Shown here: positions 1 through 5,887 of the stretch, piece by piece | How positions within the stretch are numbered: the first letter of the stretch is position 1 | Layout of the letters: the number at the start of each line of letters is the position of its first letter | Source: Rhizobium sp. Q54 | Lineage (GTDB): Bacteria; Pseudomonadota; Alphaproteobacteria; Rhizobiales; Beijerinckiaceae | Assembly (NCBI GenBank): GCA_945901195.1 | Contig: CAMDKB010000214.1 | Location: 1-7,864, forward strand | Direction of reading: 5' to 3' | DNA length: 7,864 bases | Position numbers and translations under genes: made by a program | The notes under the pieces: model-generated | Told to the model about the DNA's origin: nothing | What the model saw: only the letters and a program-made list of their open reading frames with translations | Databases searched by the model: none

Positions 1-215
1 TCTATGCAATGGAGCTTGCGCCGCGCAAGGTGGGCGTCATGTCAGGCCTTTTCTTCGGATTCGGTTTTGGCATTGCGGGTGTCGCAGCTACAGCGCTCGG
101 TTTTCTCGTCGACCGGACGAGCCTCGAATTTGTCTACAAGGTTTGTTCGTTCCTGCCATTGATCGGGCTGGCGACTGTGTTTCTGCCGGATTTGCGGAAG
201 AAATACAGCGTCTGA
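1..215 (+). CDS. MFS exporter, fosmidomycin-resistance (Fsr)-like, C-terminal fragment
   Basis: This is the 3' end of a gene that begins left of the window; the first complete codon is at 3 and the stop TGA is at 213-215, leaving 71 codons that open with Tyr-Ala-Met-Glu-Leu. The visible part is the last cytoplasmic loop and the final transmembrane helices of a major facilitator transporter. The order ELAPRKVGVMSGLFFGFGFG, then a Leu-Gly-Phe-Leu-Val-Asp helix end, then SLEFVYKVCSFLPLIGL, follows closely what I recall of the C-terminus of Fsr, the inner-membrane drug/proton antiporter that exports fosmidomycin. The ATG at 9 is internal, not the start. It lies 58 bases upstream of the tspO-like gene with no terminator between them, so the two may be cotranscribed. 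Subfamily assignment rests on the tail only; a related sugar or drug MFS exporter is possible. Confidence 0.8.
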   Translation, partial: YAMELAPRKVGVMSGLFFGFGFGIAGVAATALGFLVDRTSLEFVYKVCSFLPLIGLATVFLPDLRKKYSV

Positions 216-273
216 GCAACCATTGCCATTGCGCCTTCCAGCCCTATTTTAATCATCGAAGGCAGGTGCATTC

Positions 274-774
274 ATGAACGAAAAAATTGGCAGTGCGGAG
301 CAACGTCCGTTGCAGGCTGCACTTTACGCTGCTTTGCCTGTCGCCGCTGCGGCCGTGTTGGGAAACATGGCGACTATTCCCAATATTCCCGTTTGGTACG
401 CATCTCTGATCAAGCCATCTTTCAATCCGCCTAACTGGATATTTGGTCCAGTGTGGACAATTCTGTTTTTCATGATGGCGTATGCATTCTACCGCATACT
501 AAGGATGCCCGCACAGTCTGCAGGACGCACGTCCTCTATTGGCTTGTTCCTTGTTCAAATGGCTTTGAATGCCCTTTGGTCATGGGCATTCTTTGCCGCG
601 CAAAGCCCTCTGGCTGGCCTCGTCGTCATCGTTCTTCTTTGGGTGATGATTGCAGCCAGCTCGATAAGTTTCGCGCAACTGGATCGCGTCGCTGCGGTGC
701 TGATGTTTCCTTATTTGCTGTGGGTTTCCTTCGCACTTGTTCTCAATACTGCAATCTTCCGGCTCAATCCATAG
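274..774 (+). CDS. tspO: TspO/MBR family tryptophan-rich membrane protein
   Basis: This 166-residue protein has the length and pattern of the TspO/peripheral benzodiazepine receptor family: five hydrophobic segments (about 12-30, 55-74, 87-108, 112-131, 138-160) and many Trp and aromatic residues. The family block WYASLIKPSFNPPNWIFGPV at 41-60 (the W-L-KP-F-PP-W-F-P pattern after helix 1) is clear, as are the QMALNALWSW stretch around 95-104 and PYLLWVSFALVLNTAIF near the C-terminus. TspO proteins bind porphyrins and sterol-like ligands in the membrane; in some alphaproteobacteria they modulate tetrapyrrole- or nutrient-linked gene expression. The ATG at 274 has GGCAGG at 261-266 as a ribosome site, 7 bases away. 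The role in this organism is unknown; no tetrapyrrole gene is nearby. An overlapping ORF in another frame (453-893) is not a gene. Confidence 0.93.
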   Translation: MNEKIGSAEQRPLQAALYAALPVAAAAVLGNMATIPNIPVWYASLIKPSFNPPNWIFGPVWTILFFMMAYAFYRILRMPAQSAGRTSSIGLFLVQMALNALWSWAFFAAQSPLAGLVVIVLLWVMIAASSISFAQLDRVAAVLMFPYLLWVSFALVLNTAIFRLNP

Positions 775-793
775 ATAGGCCATTTTCAGTCAC

Positions 794-807
794 GTGCGCA
801 TACGCAC
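794..807. repeat. Short inverted repeat between tspO and the small secreted gene
   Basis: The sequence GTGCGCATACGCAC has 5-base perfect arms (GTGCG and CGCAC) around CATA. It lies 19 bases after the tspO stop and 82 bases before the next start. No T-run follows, so it is not an obvious intrinsic terminator. It could be an operator or chance; I see nothing else notable in the 115-base gap. Confidence 0.3.
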
Positions 808-889
808 TTCGTCCCGCAAAGTTCTCGCCTAATCTCCAATCATCGCCGGTGAGCAAGACGCCCGGGCCAATTGAAACAGGAGAGAGACC

Positions 890-1177
890 ATGAACACCTT
901 CGCGAAAAAGACACTGACCGCCACCTTCGCCGCGCTCACTCTCGGCATCACCCTCGCAGCTACATCTGCGCCTGCTGAAGCCCGCTGGGGCCGCAATGCA
1001 GCTTTCTTCGGTGGCGCAGCCGCCGGTCTGGTGGGCGCTGCCATTCTCGCCAACAATTACGCGCGTCCCGTGTACGCAGCTCCGGTTTACGGTGGCGACT
1101 GCTGGACCCAGCGTCGCGCCGTGTACAACAACTGGGGCGACTTTGTTGGTTATCGCTCGCAGCGCGTCTGCAACTGA
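890..1177 (+). CDS. Small secreted protein of unknown function
   Basis: This 95-residue protein is not one I can name. It has a textbook Sec signal peptide: Lys6-Lys7, a hydrophobic Ala/Leu/Thr core at about 8-27, and an Ala-Glu-Ala site at 29-31, giving a mature protein that starts at Arg32. The mature part has a Gly/Ala-rich hydrophobic stretch (about 39-54, FFGGAAAGLVGAAIL), a Tyr/Pro/Ala linker, and a C-terminal block with two cysteines at 71 and 94 that frame an Arg/Tyr/Trp-rich segment (CWTQRRAVYNNWGDFVGYRS). The two cysteines could form a periplasmic disulfide. Small proteins of this build are common in Hyphomicrobiales and generally unannotated. The start is supported by AGGAGAG at 878-884, five bases before the ATG. 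A strong terminator follows, so this is the last gene of its transcript, possibly monocistronic. Confidence 0.82.
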   Translation: MNTFAKKTLTATFAALTLGITLAATSAPAEARWGRNAAFFGGAAAGLVGAAILANNYARPVYAAPVYGGDCWTQRRAVYNNWGDFVGYRSQRVCN

Positions 1178-1249
1178 CGCCTCGCTTCTCTCCGATCGAC
1201 GGTTCCGCGGCTTGCCCCGCCCCACCCAGATAGTTGTGGTTCCGTTGTA

Positions 1250-1282
1250 GCCCTCCGGGTTTCCCATCCGGAGGGCATTTTT
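1250..1282 (+). terminator. Strong rho-independent terminator
   Basis: GCCCTCCGG (1250-1258) pairs perfectly with CCGGAGGGC (1268-1276). The stem extends inward by a G-T wobble (1259/1267) and a T-A pair (1260/1266), closing a five-base loop at 1261-1265. A run of five T follows at 1278-1282. It lies 72 bases after the stop of the small secreted gene and 114 bases before pyrH, so it should separate the two transcripts. Confidence 0.9.
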
Positions 1283-1396
1283 GTTGCCTGCGCGTGCAGC
1301 ACATGAAACGTTACGGCTCTGGCGCTGTTTTGAACAGGCGAATCGCTTTACTCAATTCAGCAGGGTGGAATTGTCTGTCCAGAATCAGGGCGCCTC
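1283..1396 (+). promoter_or_regulatory. Presumed pyrH operon promoter region
   Basis: The strong terminator just upstream means that transcription of pyrH must largely begin within these 114 bases. No convincing -35/-10 pair stands out: TTGAAC at 1330-1335 is a possible -35, but the matching -10 region (around 1351-1358) is poor. Two GANTC sites (GAATC at 1340-1344 and 1382-1386), the target of the CcrM-type cell-cycle methylase of alphaproteobacteria, lie here. The location is inferred from context, not from a clear promoter motif. Confidence 0.4.
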
Positions 1397-2125
1397 ATGG
1401 CCGAAGCCAAAACACCAATCCGTTGGAAACGCGTGGTCCTCAAGCTTTCCGGCGAGGCGTTAATGGGGCCATTGTCGCATGGCTTGCATCAGCCAACCCT
1501 TGAGCGCATCGCCCGCGACGTGAAAAGCGCAGTGGCGCTTGGCGTAGAGATCGCGATCGTGGTGGGGGGCGGCAATTTCTTCCGTGGTATTCAGGGCGCC
1601 GACAAGGGCATCGACCGGGCCCGCGCCGATTCCATCGGGATGTTGGCCACTGTCATGAATGGACTTGCGGTCGAGCACGCAATCGAGAAAGAGGGCCAGC
1701 CGGCCCGGGCGCTATCGGCAGTTCCCATGCCCTACGTCTGCCAGCCCTATTCACGCCAGGCAGCGTTGAACCATCTCGGCAAGGGCAGGGTGACGGTTCT
1801 GGCTGGTGGCACAGGCAATCCGTTTTTCACGACCGACACAGGCGCTGCGCTGCGAGCGGCCGAATTGTCGGCCGATGCCGTGCTGAAAGCTACGCAAGTT
1901 GATGGGGTTTATTCCGCAGACCCCAAAAAGGATAGCACTGCTGTTCGTTACGACAGGTTGACCCATGATGAAGCCATCGCCAGAAATCTCGGTGTCATGG
2001 ATACTGCAGCCTTCGCGATAGCGCGCGAGAATAATCTGCAGATCCTGGTGTTCCGTCTGGCGGAAGAAGGGGCAATCACGGCTGCGCTCAAAGGCGAGAG
2101 CACTTCGACCTTGGTCGTGCCATGA
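1397..2125 (+). CDS. pyrH: UMP kinase (uridylate kinase)
   Basis: This 242-residue protein is the bacterial hexameric UMP kinase, which phosphorylates UMP to UDP with ATP and so feeds UTP and CTP synthesis. It belongs to the amino-acid kinase fold. Visible motifs are KLSGEAL at 16-22 (phosphate binding), VVGGGNFFRG at 55-64, the Asp78 segment ADSIGMLATVMNGLA, GTGNPFFTTD at 138-147 (UMP/phosphate contact), and VDGVYSADPKKD at 168-179 (nucleotide site). The ATG at 1397 has AGGG at 1387-1390, six bases away. Length fits the family. Compared with the E. coli form, the usual Gly before Asp78 is Ala, and the Arg-Asp after the NGLA helix is Glu-His; these lie near the GTP-control region, so regulation may differ. 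It is the first gene of the cluster, without the usual rpsB-tsf upstream. Confidence 0.97.
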   Translation: MAEAKTPIRWKRVVLKLSGEALMGPLSHGLHQPTLERIARDVKSAVALGVEIAIVVGGGNFFRGIQGADKGIDRARADSIGMLATVMNGLAVEHAIEKEGQPARALSAVPMPYVCQPYSRQAALNHLGKGRVTVLAGGTGNPFFTTDTGAALRAAELSADAVLKATQVDGVYSADPKKDSTAVRYDRLTHDEAIARNLGVMDTAAFAIARENNLQILVFRLAEEGAITAALKGESTSTLVVP

Positions 2126-2259
2126 AGAGCAAAAAGGATCACGCTGCCAGAATCTGTTCACAGCAAAGCCATCTGGATTTCGCAGAGGGAGTGGAGCGTG
2201 GCGGCGAAGGCCGTTACACTGGCGGCAGAAATGGCCAAACTGACAGGACTGACCGATGA
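2122..2259 (+). other. Candidate bridging mini-ORF between pyrH and frr
   Basis: An ATG at 2122 overlaps the pyrH stop (ATGA) and opens 45 codons, ending with TGA at 2257-2259 inside the ATGA of the frr start. The predicted peptide starts MKSKKDHAARICSQQ and is Gly/Arg-rich towards the end; I recognise no family. Translation of this stretch would carry ribosomes from pyrH to the frr start. There is no independent proof of coding, and an open stretch this long is not rare by chance. Confidence 0.25.
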
Positions 2260-2816
2260 GTGGACAATTCGATCTTGCTGACATCCAGCGCCGCATGAGT
2301 GGGGCGCTCCAGTCATTGAAACATGAGTTTGGCGGGCTGCGTACCGGCCGCGCCTCTGCTACCCTTCTGGATCCTATCAATGTTCAGGCTTATGGATCCT
2401 TTATGCCGCTCACCCAATGCGCAACTGTGAGTGTGCCTGAGCCTCGCCTCTTGTCCGTGCAGGTCTGGGACAGGAGCATGGTGCAGGCGGTGGAAAAAGC
2501 GATCCGGGACTCAAATCTCGGCCTTAATCCGCAAACCGAAGGACAGGTGATGCGGATTCGCATCCCCGAACTAAATGAGCAGCGGCGCAAGGAACTGGTG
2601 AAGGTTGCGCACAAATATGCAGAAGACGCCAAGATTGCTGTGCGTCACGTAAGAAAGGACGGCATCGACCAGGCCAAGAAGCTGTTGAAGGACAAGGTCA
2701 TCAGCGAAGACGACGCCAAGCGTAATGAAGCTAGCGTGCAGAAGGCGACGGACGGGGCTGTTGCGGAAATCGATCAGGTTTTGGCGGCCAAGGAAAAAGA
2801 GATTATGCAGGTTTAG
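2256..2816 (+). CDS. frr: Ribosome recycling factor
   Basis: This 186-residue protein is the ribosome recycling factor, which with EF-G splits post-termination ribosomes in the cytoplasm. It shows the N-terminal helix leading to LRTGRASATLLDPI (28-41), the small beta domain with SVPEPRLLSVQVWD (59-72), IRDSNLGLNP (83-92), then the long C-terminal helices with RIPELNEQRRKELVKVAHKY starting near 102. Arg133 in the HVRKDG motif matches the functionally critical arginine (132 in E. coli). Length is standard (185-187). The ATG at 2256 is preceded by AGGA at 2245-2248, seven bases away; an in-frame stop at 2250 rules out a longer form. It lies 130 bases after pyrH and 24 bases before uppS. Confidence 0.97.
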   Translation: MSGQFDLADIQRRMSGALQSLKHEFGGLRTGRASATLLDPINVQAYGSFMPLTQCATVSVPEPRLLSVQVWDRSMVQAVEKAIRDSNLGLNPQTEGQVMRIRIPELNEQRRKELVKVAHKYAEDAKIAVRHVRKDGIDQAKKLLKDKVISEDDAKRNEASVQKATDGAVAEIDQVLAAKEKEIMQV

Positions 2817-2840
2817 ACCGGCAGACCGGCGGCGGGGCGC

Positions 2841-3650
2841 ATGATGCGGGACGATAACGAGCAGACCAACGATTACCAGGCGCCCCAGCGGGCCGCTGGA
2901 AGTTCGCCATGTCACGTCGGCATAATCATGGATGGCAACGGGCGCTGGGCGACAGCGCGCGGCCTGCCACGTGTGGAAGGACACCGTCGCGGCGTCGAAG
3001 CCTTGCGCCGGACGATCAGGATTGCTGGCGAATACCGCATTTCCTATGTCACCATTTATGCTTTTTCCGCAGAAAACTGGCGTCGCCCTGCGCAGGAAGT
3101 CAGTTATCTCATGGGGCTCCTGCGCCGTTTCATCCGCAATGATCTGGCCGAACTTCATGCCAGTGGTATGCGTGTCCGTGTGATCGGTTCGCGTGAAAAC
3201 GTGCCGCCGGACATCATCTCGCTCATCAGTGAAGCAGAGGAGATGACCAGGGCCAATACCAATATGACTCTGATCGTCGCCTTCAATTATGGCGGCCGCC
3301 AGGAGATTGCCGACGCGGCCAGGCGGCTCGCTCAACTGGCCGTTCGCGGCGATATCGATCCCGCTGCTATTGATGCCAAAATGATCAGCGAAAATCTCTA
3401 TGCGCCCGATATTCCTGATCCTGACCTTATCATCCGGACATCTGGCGAACAGCGCTTGTCGAATTTTCTGATGTGGCAGGCGGCCTATGCCGAATTCGTG
3501 TTCCTGCCGATTCACTGGCCCGACTTTGACCGTGCCGCGTTTGACAGGGCGTTGGCCGAGTTTGCATCCCGCGATCGCCGCTTCGGCGCTTTGTCCGCTG
3601 CGCCGGCCGATGTGGTCTCCGTGGGCCGGGCGGCTTTGACCGGATCATGA
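2841..3650 (+). CDS. uppS: Undecaprenyl diphosphate synthase (cis-prenyltransferase)
   Basis: This 269-residue cytoplasmic enzyme condenses FPP with eight IPP units in cis to make the C55 lipid carrier for peptidoglycan and O-antigen. Conserved features are HVGIIMDGNGRWA at 25-37 with the catalytic Asp31, FSAENWRRP at 75-83, FNYGGR at 148-153, IIRTSGEQRLSNFLMWQ at 197-213 with Arg199 and Arg205 for IPP diphosphate, and Glu218 before the PIHWPDF segment (the Mg2+-binding Glu213 of E. coli). The N-terminus before the first motif is about 10-15 residues longer than in many homologues and hydrophilic. The ATG at 2841 and the one at 2844 are adjacent; the ribosome site is only a G-rich GGCGGGG stretch, so the exact start is uncertain. 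Dxr, encoded downstream, feeds the IPP supply for this reaction. Confidence 0.96.
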   Translation: MMRDDNEQTNDYQAPQRAAGSSPCHVGIIMDGNGRWATARGLPRVEGHRRGVEALRRTIRIAGEYRISYVTIYAFSAENWRRPAQEVSYLMGLLRRFIRNDLAELHASGMRVRVIGSRENVPPDIISLISEAEEMTRANTNMTLIVAFNYGGRQEIADAARRLAQLAVRGDIDPAAIDAKMISENLYAPDIPDPDLIIRTSGEQRLSNFLMWQAAYAEFVFLPIHWPDFDRAAFDRALAEFASRDRRFGALSAAPADVVSVGRAALTGS

Positions 3651-3772
3651 AAAACCTCGTGCGTCAAAGCGCGGCGCAGCGACGCGTCTCGAAGAAGGAA
3701 GGCGGTTCGCACGTTTTTCAGCAACCTGCTGACCGGCAAGGTTCGCGCTTGGAAGGTTTGCGCCATGAGTGA
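3647..3772 (+). other. Candidate bridging mini-ORF between uppS and cdsA
   Basis: An ATG at 3647 overlaps the uppS stop (ATGA) and opens 41 codons, ending with TGA at 3770-3772, five bases inside cdsA. The peptide would start MKNLVRQSAAQRRVSKKEGG and is strongly basic; no family is recognised. About 61% of third positions are G or C, which neither supports nor excludes coding. It repeats the layout seen between pyrH and frr. Confidence 0.25.
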
Positions 3773-4583
3773 CCTTGGCCCCAGACTCGCTTCTGCAATT
3801 GTGATGATCATTTTAGCGCTAGGTGCTCTGTGGCTTGGTGGGCGCTGGTTCGTGGTATTCTGGCTTGTGGCGGCTTCGGCGATATTCTGGGAATGGCTTG
3901 GATTGATAGGGGCGCAAAACCGCCTGTTGAAAGCCGGGCTTGGCGCATGCGTGTTTGCGATTTTGGCCGCACTGACCGCCAATGGCGTTGTGGAATTCGC
4001 TATTGTGATTCTGATGTTTACAGCACTTGGCGCCGCGGGCATCGAACGGGCGGGCAAACCAGTCTGGGCCGCCGCAGGCATGATTTACGCCGGGTCGCTC
4101 ATAATCTCTGTAACAGCGCTTCGCCTGTCGTTATGGGGTGGTGCGGAGGCGATTTTCTGGCTCTTTGCTGTTGTCTGGGGCACTGATATTCTTGCCTATT
4201 TTGGCGGCAGGCTGATTGGCGGCCCCAAACTCTGGCTGCGGGTTTCACCTAAGAAAACCTGGTCTGGTTTCCTGACCGGCGTCATAAGCGGCGCGCTTGC
4301 GGGCACGATATTGCTCATGAATGCAATGCCGGCTGGGCAGCAGTCTGTATTGGCCTATATCCTCATAGGGCTGGCAGCCGGTGCGATCTCGCAAGGCGGT
4401 GATCTCATGGAATCCTCGATCAAGCGACATTTCGACGTCAAGGATTCCAGCAACCTCATTCCCGGCCACGGTGGCTTTATGGACCGGCTGGACGGCTTCA
4501 TAACAGCATGCGTTTGTGCGGCGCTGCTGGGCGTGTTCCGGGGAGGCGGGGTAAACCCCGCTACCGGGCTACTCATTTGGTAA
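3765..4583 (+). CDS. cdsA: Phosphatidate cytidylyltransferase (CDP-diacylglycerol synthase)
   Basis: This 272-residue inner-membrane enzyme converts phosphatidic acid and CTP to CDP-diacylglycerol, the precursor of all phospholipids. It has about seven to eight hydrophobic segments spread from residue 8 to 257. The C-terminal family signature is complete at 217-243: SSIKR, then KDSSNLIPGHGGFMDRLD, with the conserved Lys-Asp, His-Gly-Gly and Asp-Arg-x-Asp. SPKKTW at 161-166 is the other conserved cytoplasmic motif. The start at 3765 is supported by GGAAGG at 3751-3756, eight bases away, and by MSDLGPRLASAI matching the usual alphaproteobacterial N-terminus. The frame stays open back to the uppS stop but has no ATG, GTG or TTG there. 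There are 114 bases after uppS and 17 before dxr. Confidence 0.96.
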   Translation: MSDLGPRLASAIVMIILALGALWLGGRWFVVFWLVAASAIFWEWLGLIGAQNRLLKAGLGACVFAILAALTANGVVEFAIVILMFTALGAAGIERAGKPVWAAAGMIYAGSLIISVTALRLSLWGGAEAIFWLFAVVWGTDILAYFGGRLIGGPKLWLRVSPKKTWSGFLTGVISGALAGTILLMNAMPAGQQSVLAYILIGLAAGAISQGGDLMESSIKRHFDVKDSSNLIPGHGGFMDRLDGFITACVCAALLGVFRGGGVNPATGLLIW

Positions 4584-4600
4584 AAGCATTGAAAAACATA

Positions 4601-5827
4601 ATGTTGAAAGTCAATCCGGAATCAGCACTGGAAGTTCGCCCCGGGCCAGTTGTGCGCCGGCTAACGATTCTTGGCGCCACAGGGTCGATAGGCCGTTCGA
4701 CGGCGCAGGTCTTGCGCGACGCGCCGGGGCTATTTGAAATCGAAGGGGTGGTGGGGGGCAAAGACGCGCTTACACTCGCCGCCCTGGCGCGGGAAGTGGG
4801 CGCAAATTGTGCGGTGATAGCGGACGAAAGAGCGCTGCCCGATCTGCGCGATGCGCTCACTGGCAGTGGAATTGAGGCCGCAGCAGGCCGGAAGGCAATC
4901 ATCGAAGTAGCGGGTCGGCCTGTAGACGTGGTGGTTGGCGCTATTACCGGCGCGGCGGGGGTCGAGCCGATGTTCGCCGCGTTGGCGCCTGGCCGAACGA
5001 TCGCCCTGGCCAACAAGGAAACGCTGGTTTGTGCTGGCGCGCCGTTCATGCGGGCCGCTAACTCTGCGAAATGCCGCATTCTGCCGATGGACAGTGAGCA
5101 CAATGCCATTTTTCAGGCGCTGGGAGGGGCTGCTCCCGAAACAATCGAAAAGATGATCCTGACAGCGTCGGGAGGGCCATTCCGAACCTGGACGGCTGAG
5201 GCGATTGCAGCAGCGACCCCTCAGCAAGCCCTTCTGCATCCCAACTGGCTGATGGGCCCCAAGGTGACCATCGACTCCGCGGGCCTGATGAATAAAGGCC
5301 TAGAACTAATTGAAGCACAACATCTTTTTGGTGTGTCTGCGGATAAACTTGATGTCCTTGTGCATCCGCAGTCGATCATACACGGGCTGGTCAGTTTTGC
5401 TGATGGGGCCATGGTGGCGGGCCTGTCGAGCCCCGATATGAAAGTGCCGATTGCCCATTGCCTTGGCTGGCCTGACAGGATTGCAACGTCCAGCCGCCGG
5501 CTCGATCTTTCGGAAGTTGCTACGCTGACGTTTGAACGCCCTGACTTCACCCGGTTCCCTGCGCTGGCACTAGCCATGGACATGATGCGGGAAGGGGGAG
5601 CTATGCCCACCGTTCTGAATGCAGCCAATGAACTTGCAGTTGAGGCGTTTCTTGCTGGCACACTGAGCTTTTCCGGGATTGTCGATGTCGTGCGCCGCGT
5701 CTGTGAAGCCGTCGCTCGCGAAGGCCTGTCGCGCGAGTTGTCATCCATGGATGACGCTTTGGCCGTTGACTATGTTGCCAGAGAAAGGACTCGCACCATC
5801 TTGGCGCACCCCCCATCTATCCGATAG
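4601..5827 (+). CDS. dxr: 1-deoxy-D-xylulose 5-phosphate reductoisomerase
   Basis: This enzyme converts DXP to MEP with NADPH and a divalent metal, the committed step of the MEP isoprenoid pathway and the target of fosmidomycin. From the ATG at 4601 it is 408 residues, near the usual 390-400. Motifs are GATGSIG at 25-31 (NADPH), ALANKETLV around 135-143, MDSEHNAIFQ with Asp164 and Glu166 (metal), TASGGPF with Ser190, HPNWLMGPKVTIDSAGLMNK around 213-232 with Ser226, Asn231, Lys232 and Glu235, and HPQSIIHG at 255-262. The residues known to hold the fosmidomycin phosphonate are all present. One small oddity is Gly where the family usually has Thr or Ser in DSA(T/S)-x-MNK. The frame remains open upstream to an ATG at 4508 inside cdsA, but those residues are not Dxr-like. 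The 4601 start has no clear ribosome site, so it may depend on coupling to cdsA. Confidence 0.96.
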   Translation: MLKVNPESALEVRPGPVVRRLTILGATGSIGRSTAQVLRDAPGLFEIEGVVGGKDALTLAALAREVGANCAVIADERALPDLRDALTGSGIEAAAGRKAIIEVAGRPVDVVVGAITGAAGVEPMFAALAPGRTIALANKETLVCAGAPFMRAANSAKCRILPMDSEHNAIFQALGGAAPETIEKMILTASGGPFRTWTAEAIAAATPQQALLHPNWLMGPKVTIDSAGLMNKGLELIEAQHLFGVSADKLDVLVHPQSIIHGLVSFADGAMVAGLSSPDMKVPIAHCLGWPDRIATSSRRLDLSEVATLTFERPDFTRFPALALAMDMMREGGAMPTVLNAANELAVEAFLAGTLSFSGIVDVVRRVCEAVAREGLSRELSSMDDALAVDYVARERTRTILAHPPSIR

Positions 5828-5887
5828 TAATACTTCAGTAACCAACGGGCGGCTGTCGCTGTCCATGCGGTAATGCGTGAGGCGGCG

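Noticed and set aside
453..893. 146-codon + strand open frame overlapping tspO
   Set aside because: It overlaps tspO in another frame, and the tspO frame carries all the family motifs; this one has no recognisable features.
764..1267. 167-codon open frame on the - strand across the small secreted gene and the terminator
   Set aside because: Gly/Arg/Ser-rich translation without motifs; the + strand gene has a signal peptide and strong ribosome site.
2571..3515. 314-codon open frame on the - strand opposite frr and uppS
   Set aside because: It lies entirely antisense to two genes with complete family motifs, and its translation is rich in His, Arg and Asp with no recognisable domain; long antisense frames are common in this base composition.
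3651..3764. Upstream extension of cdsA to the uppS stop
   Set aside because: The frame is open, but it has no ATG, GTG or TTG, and the ATG at 3765 matches the usual CdsA N-terminus with a good ribosome site.
3512..4081. 189-codon open frame on the - strand opposite the uppS end and cdsA start
   Set aside because: Low-complexity Ala/Ser/Thr/Arg-rich translation, antisense to well-supported coding sequence and across the uppS-cdsA junction.
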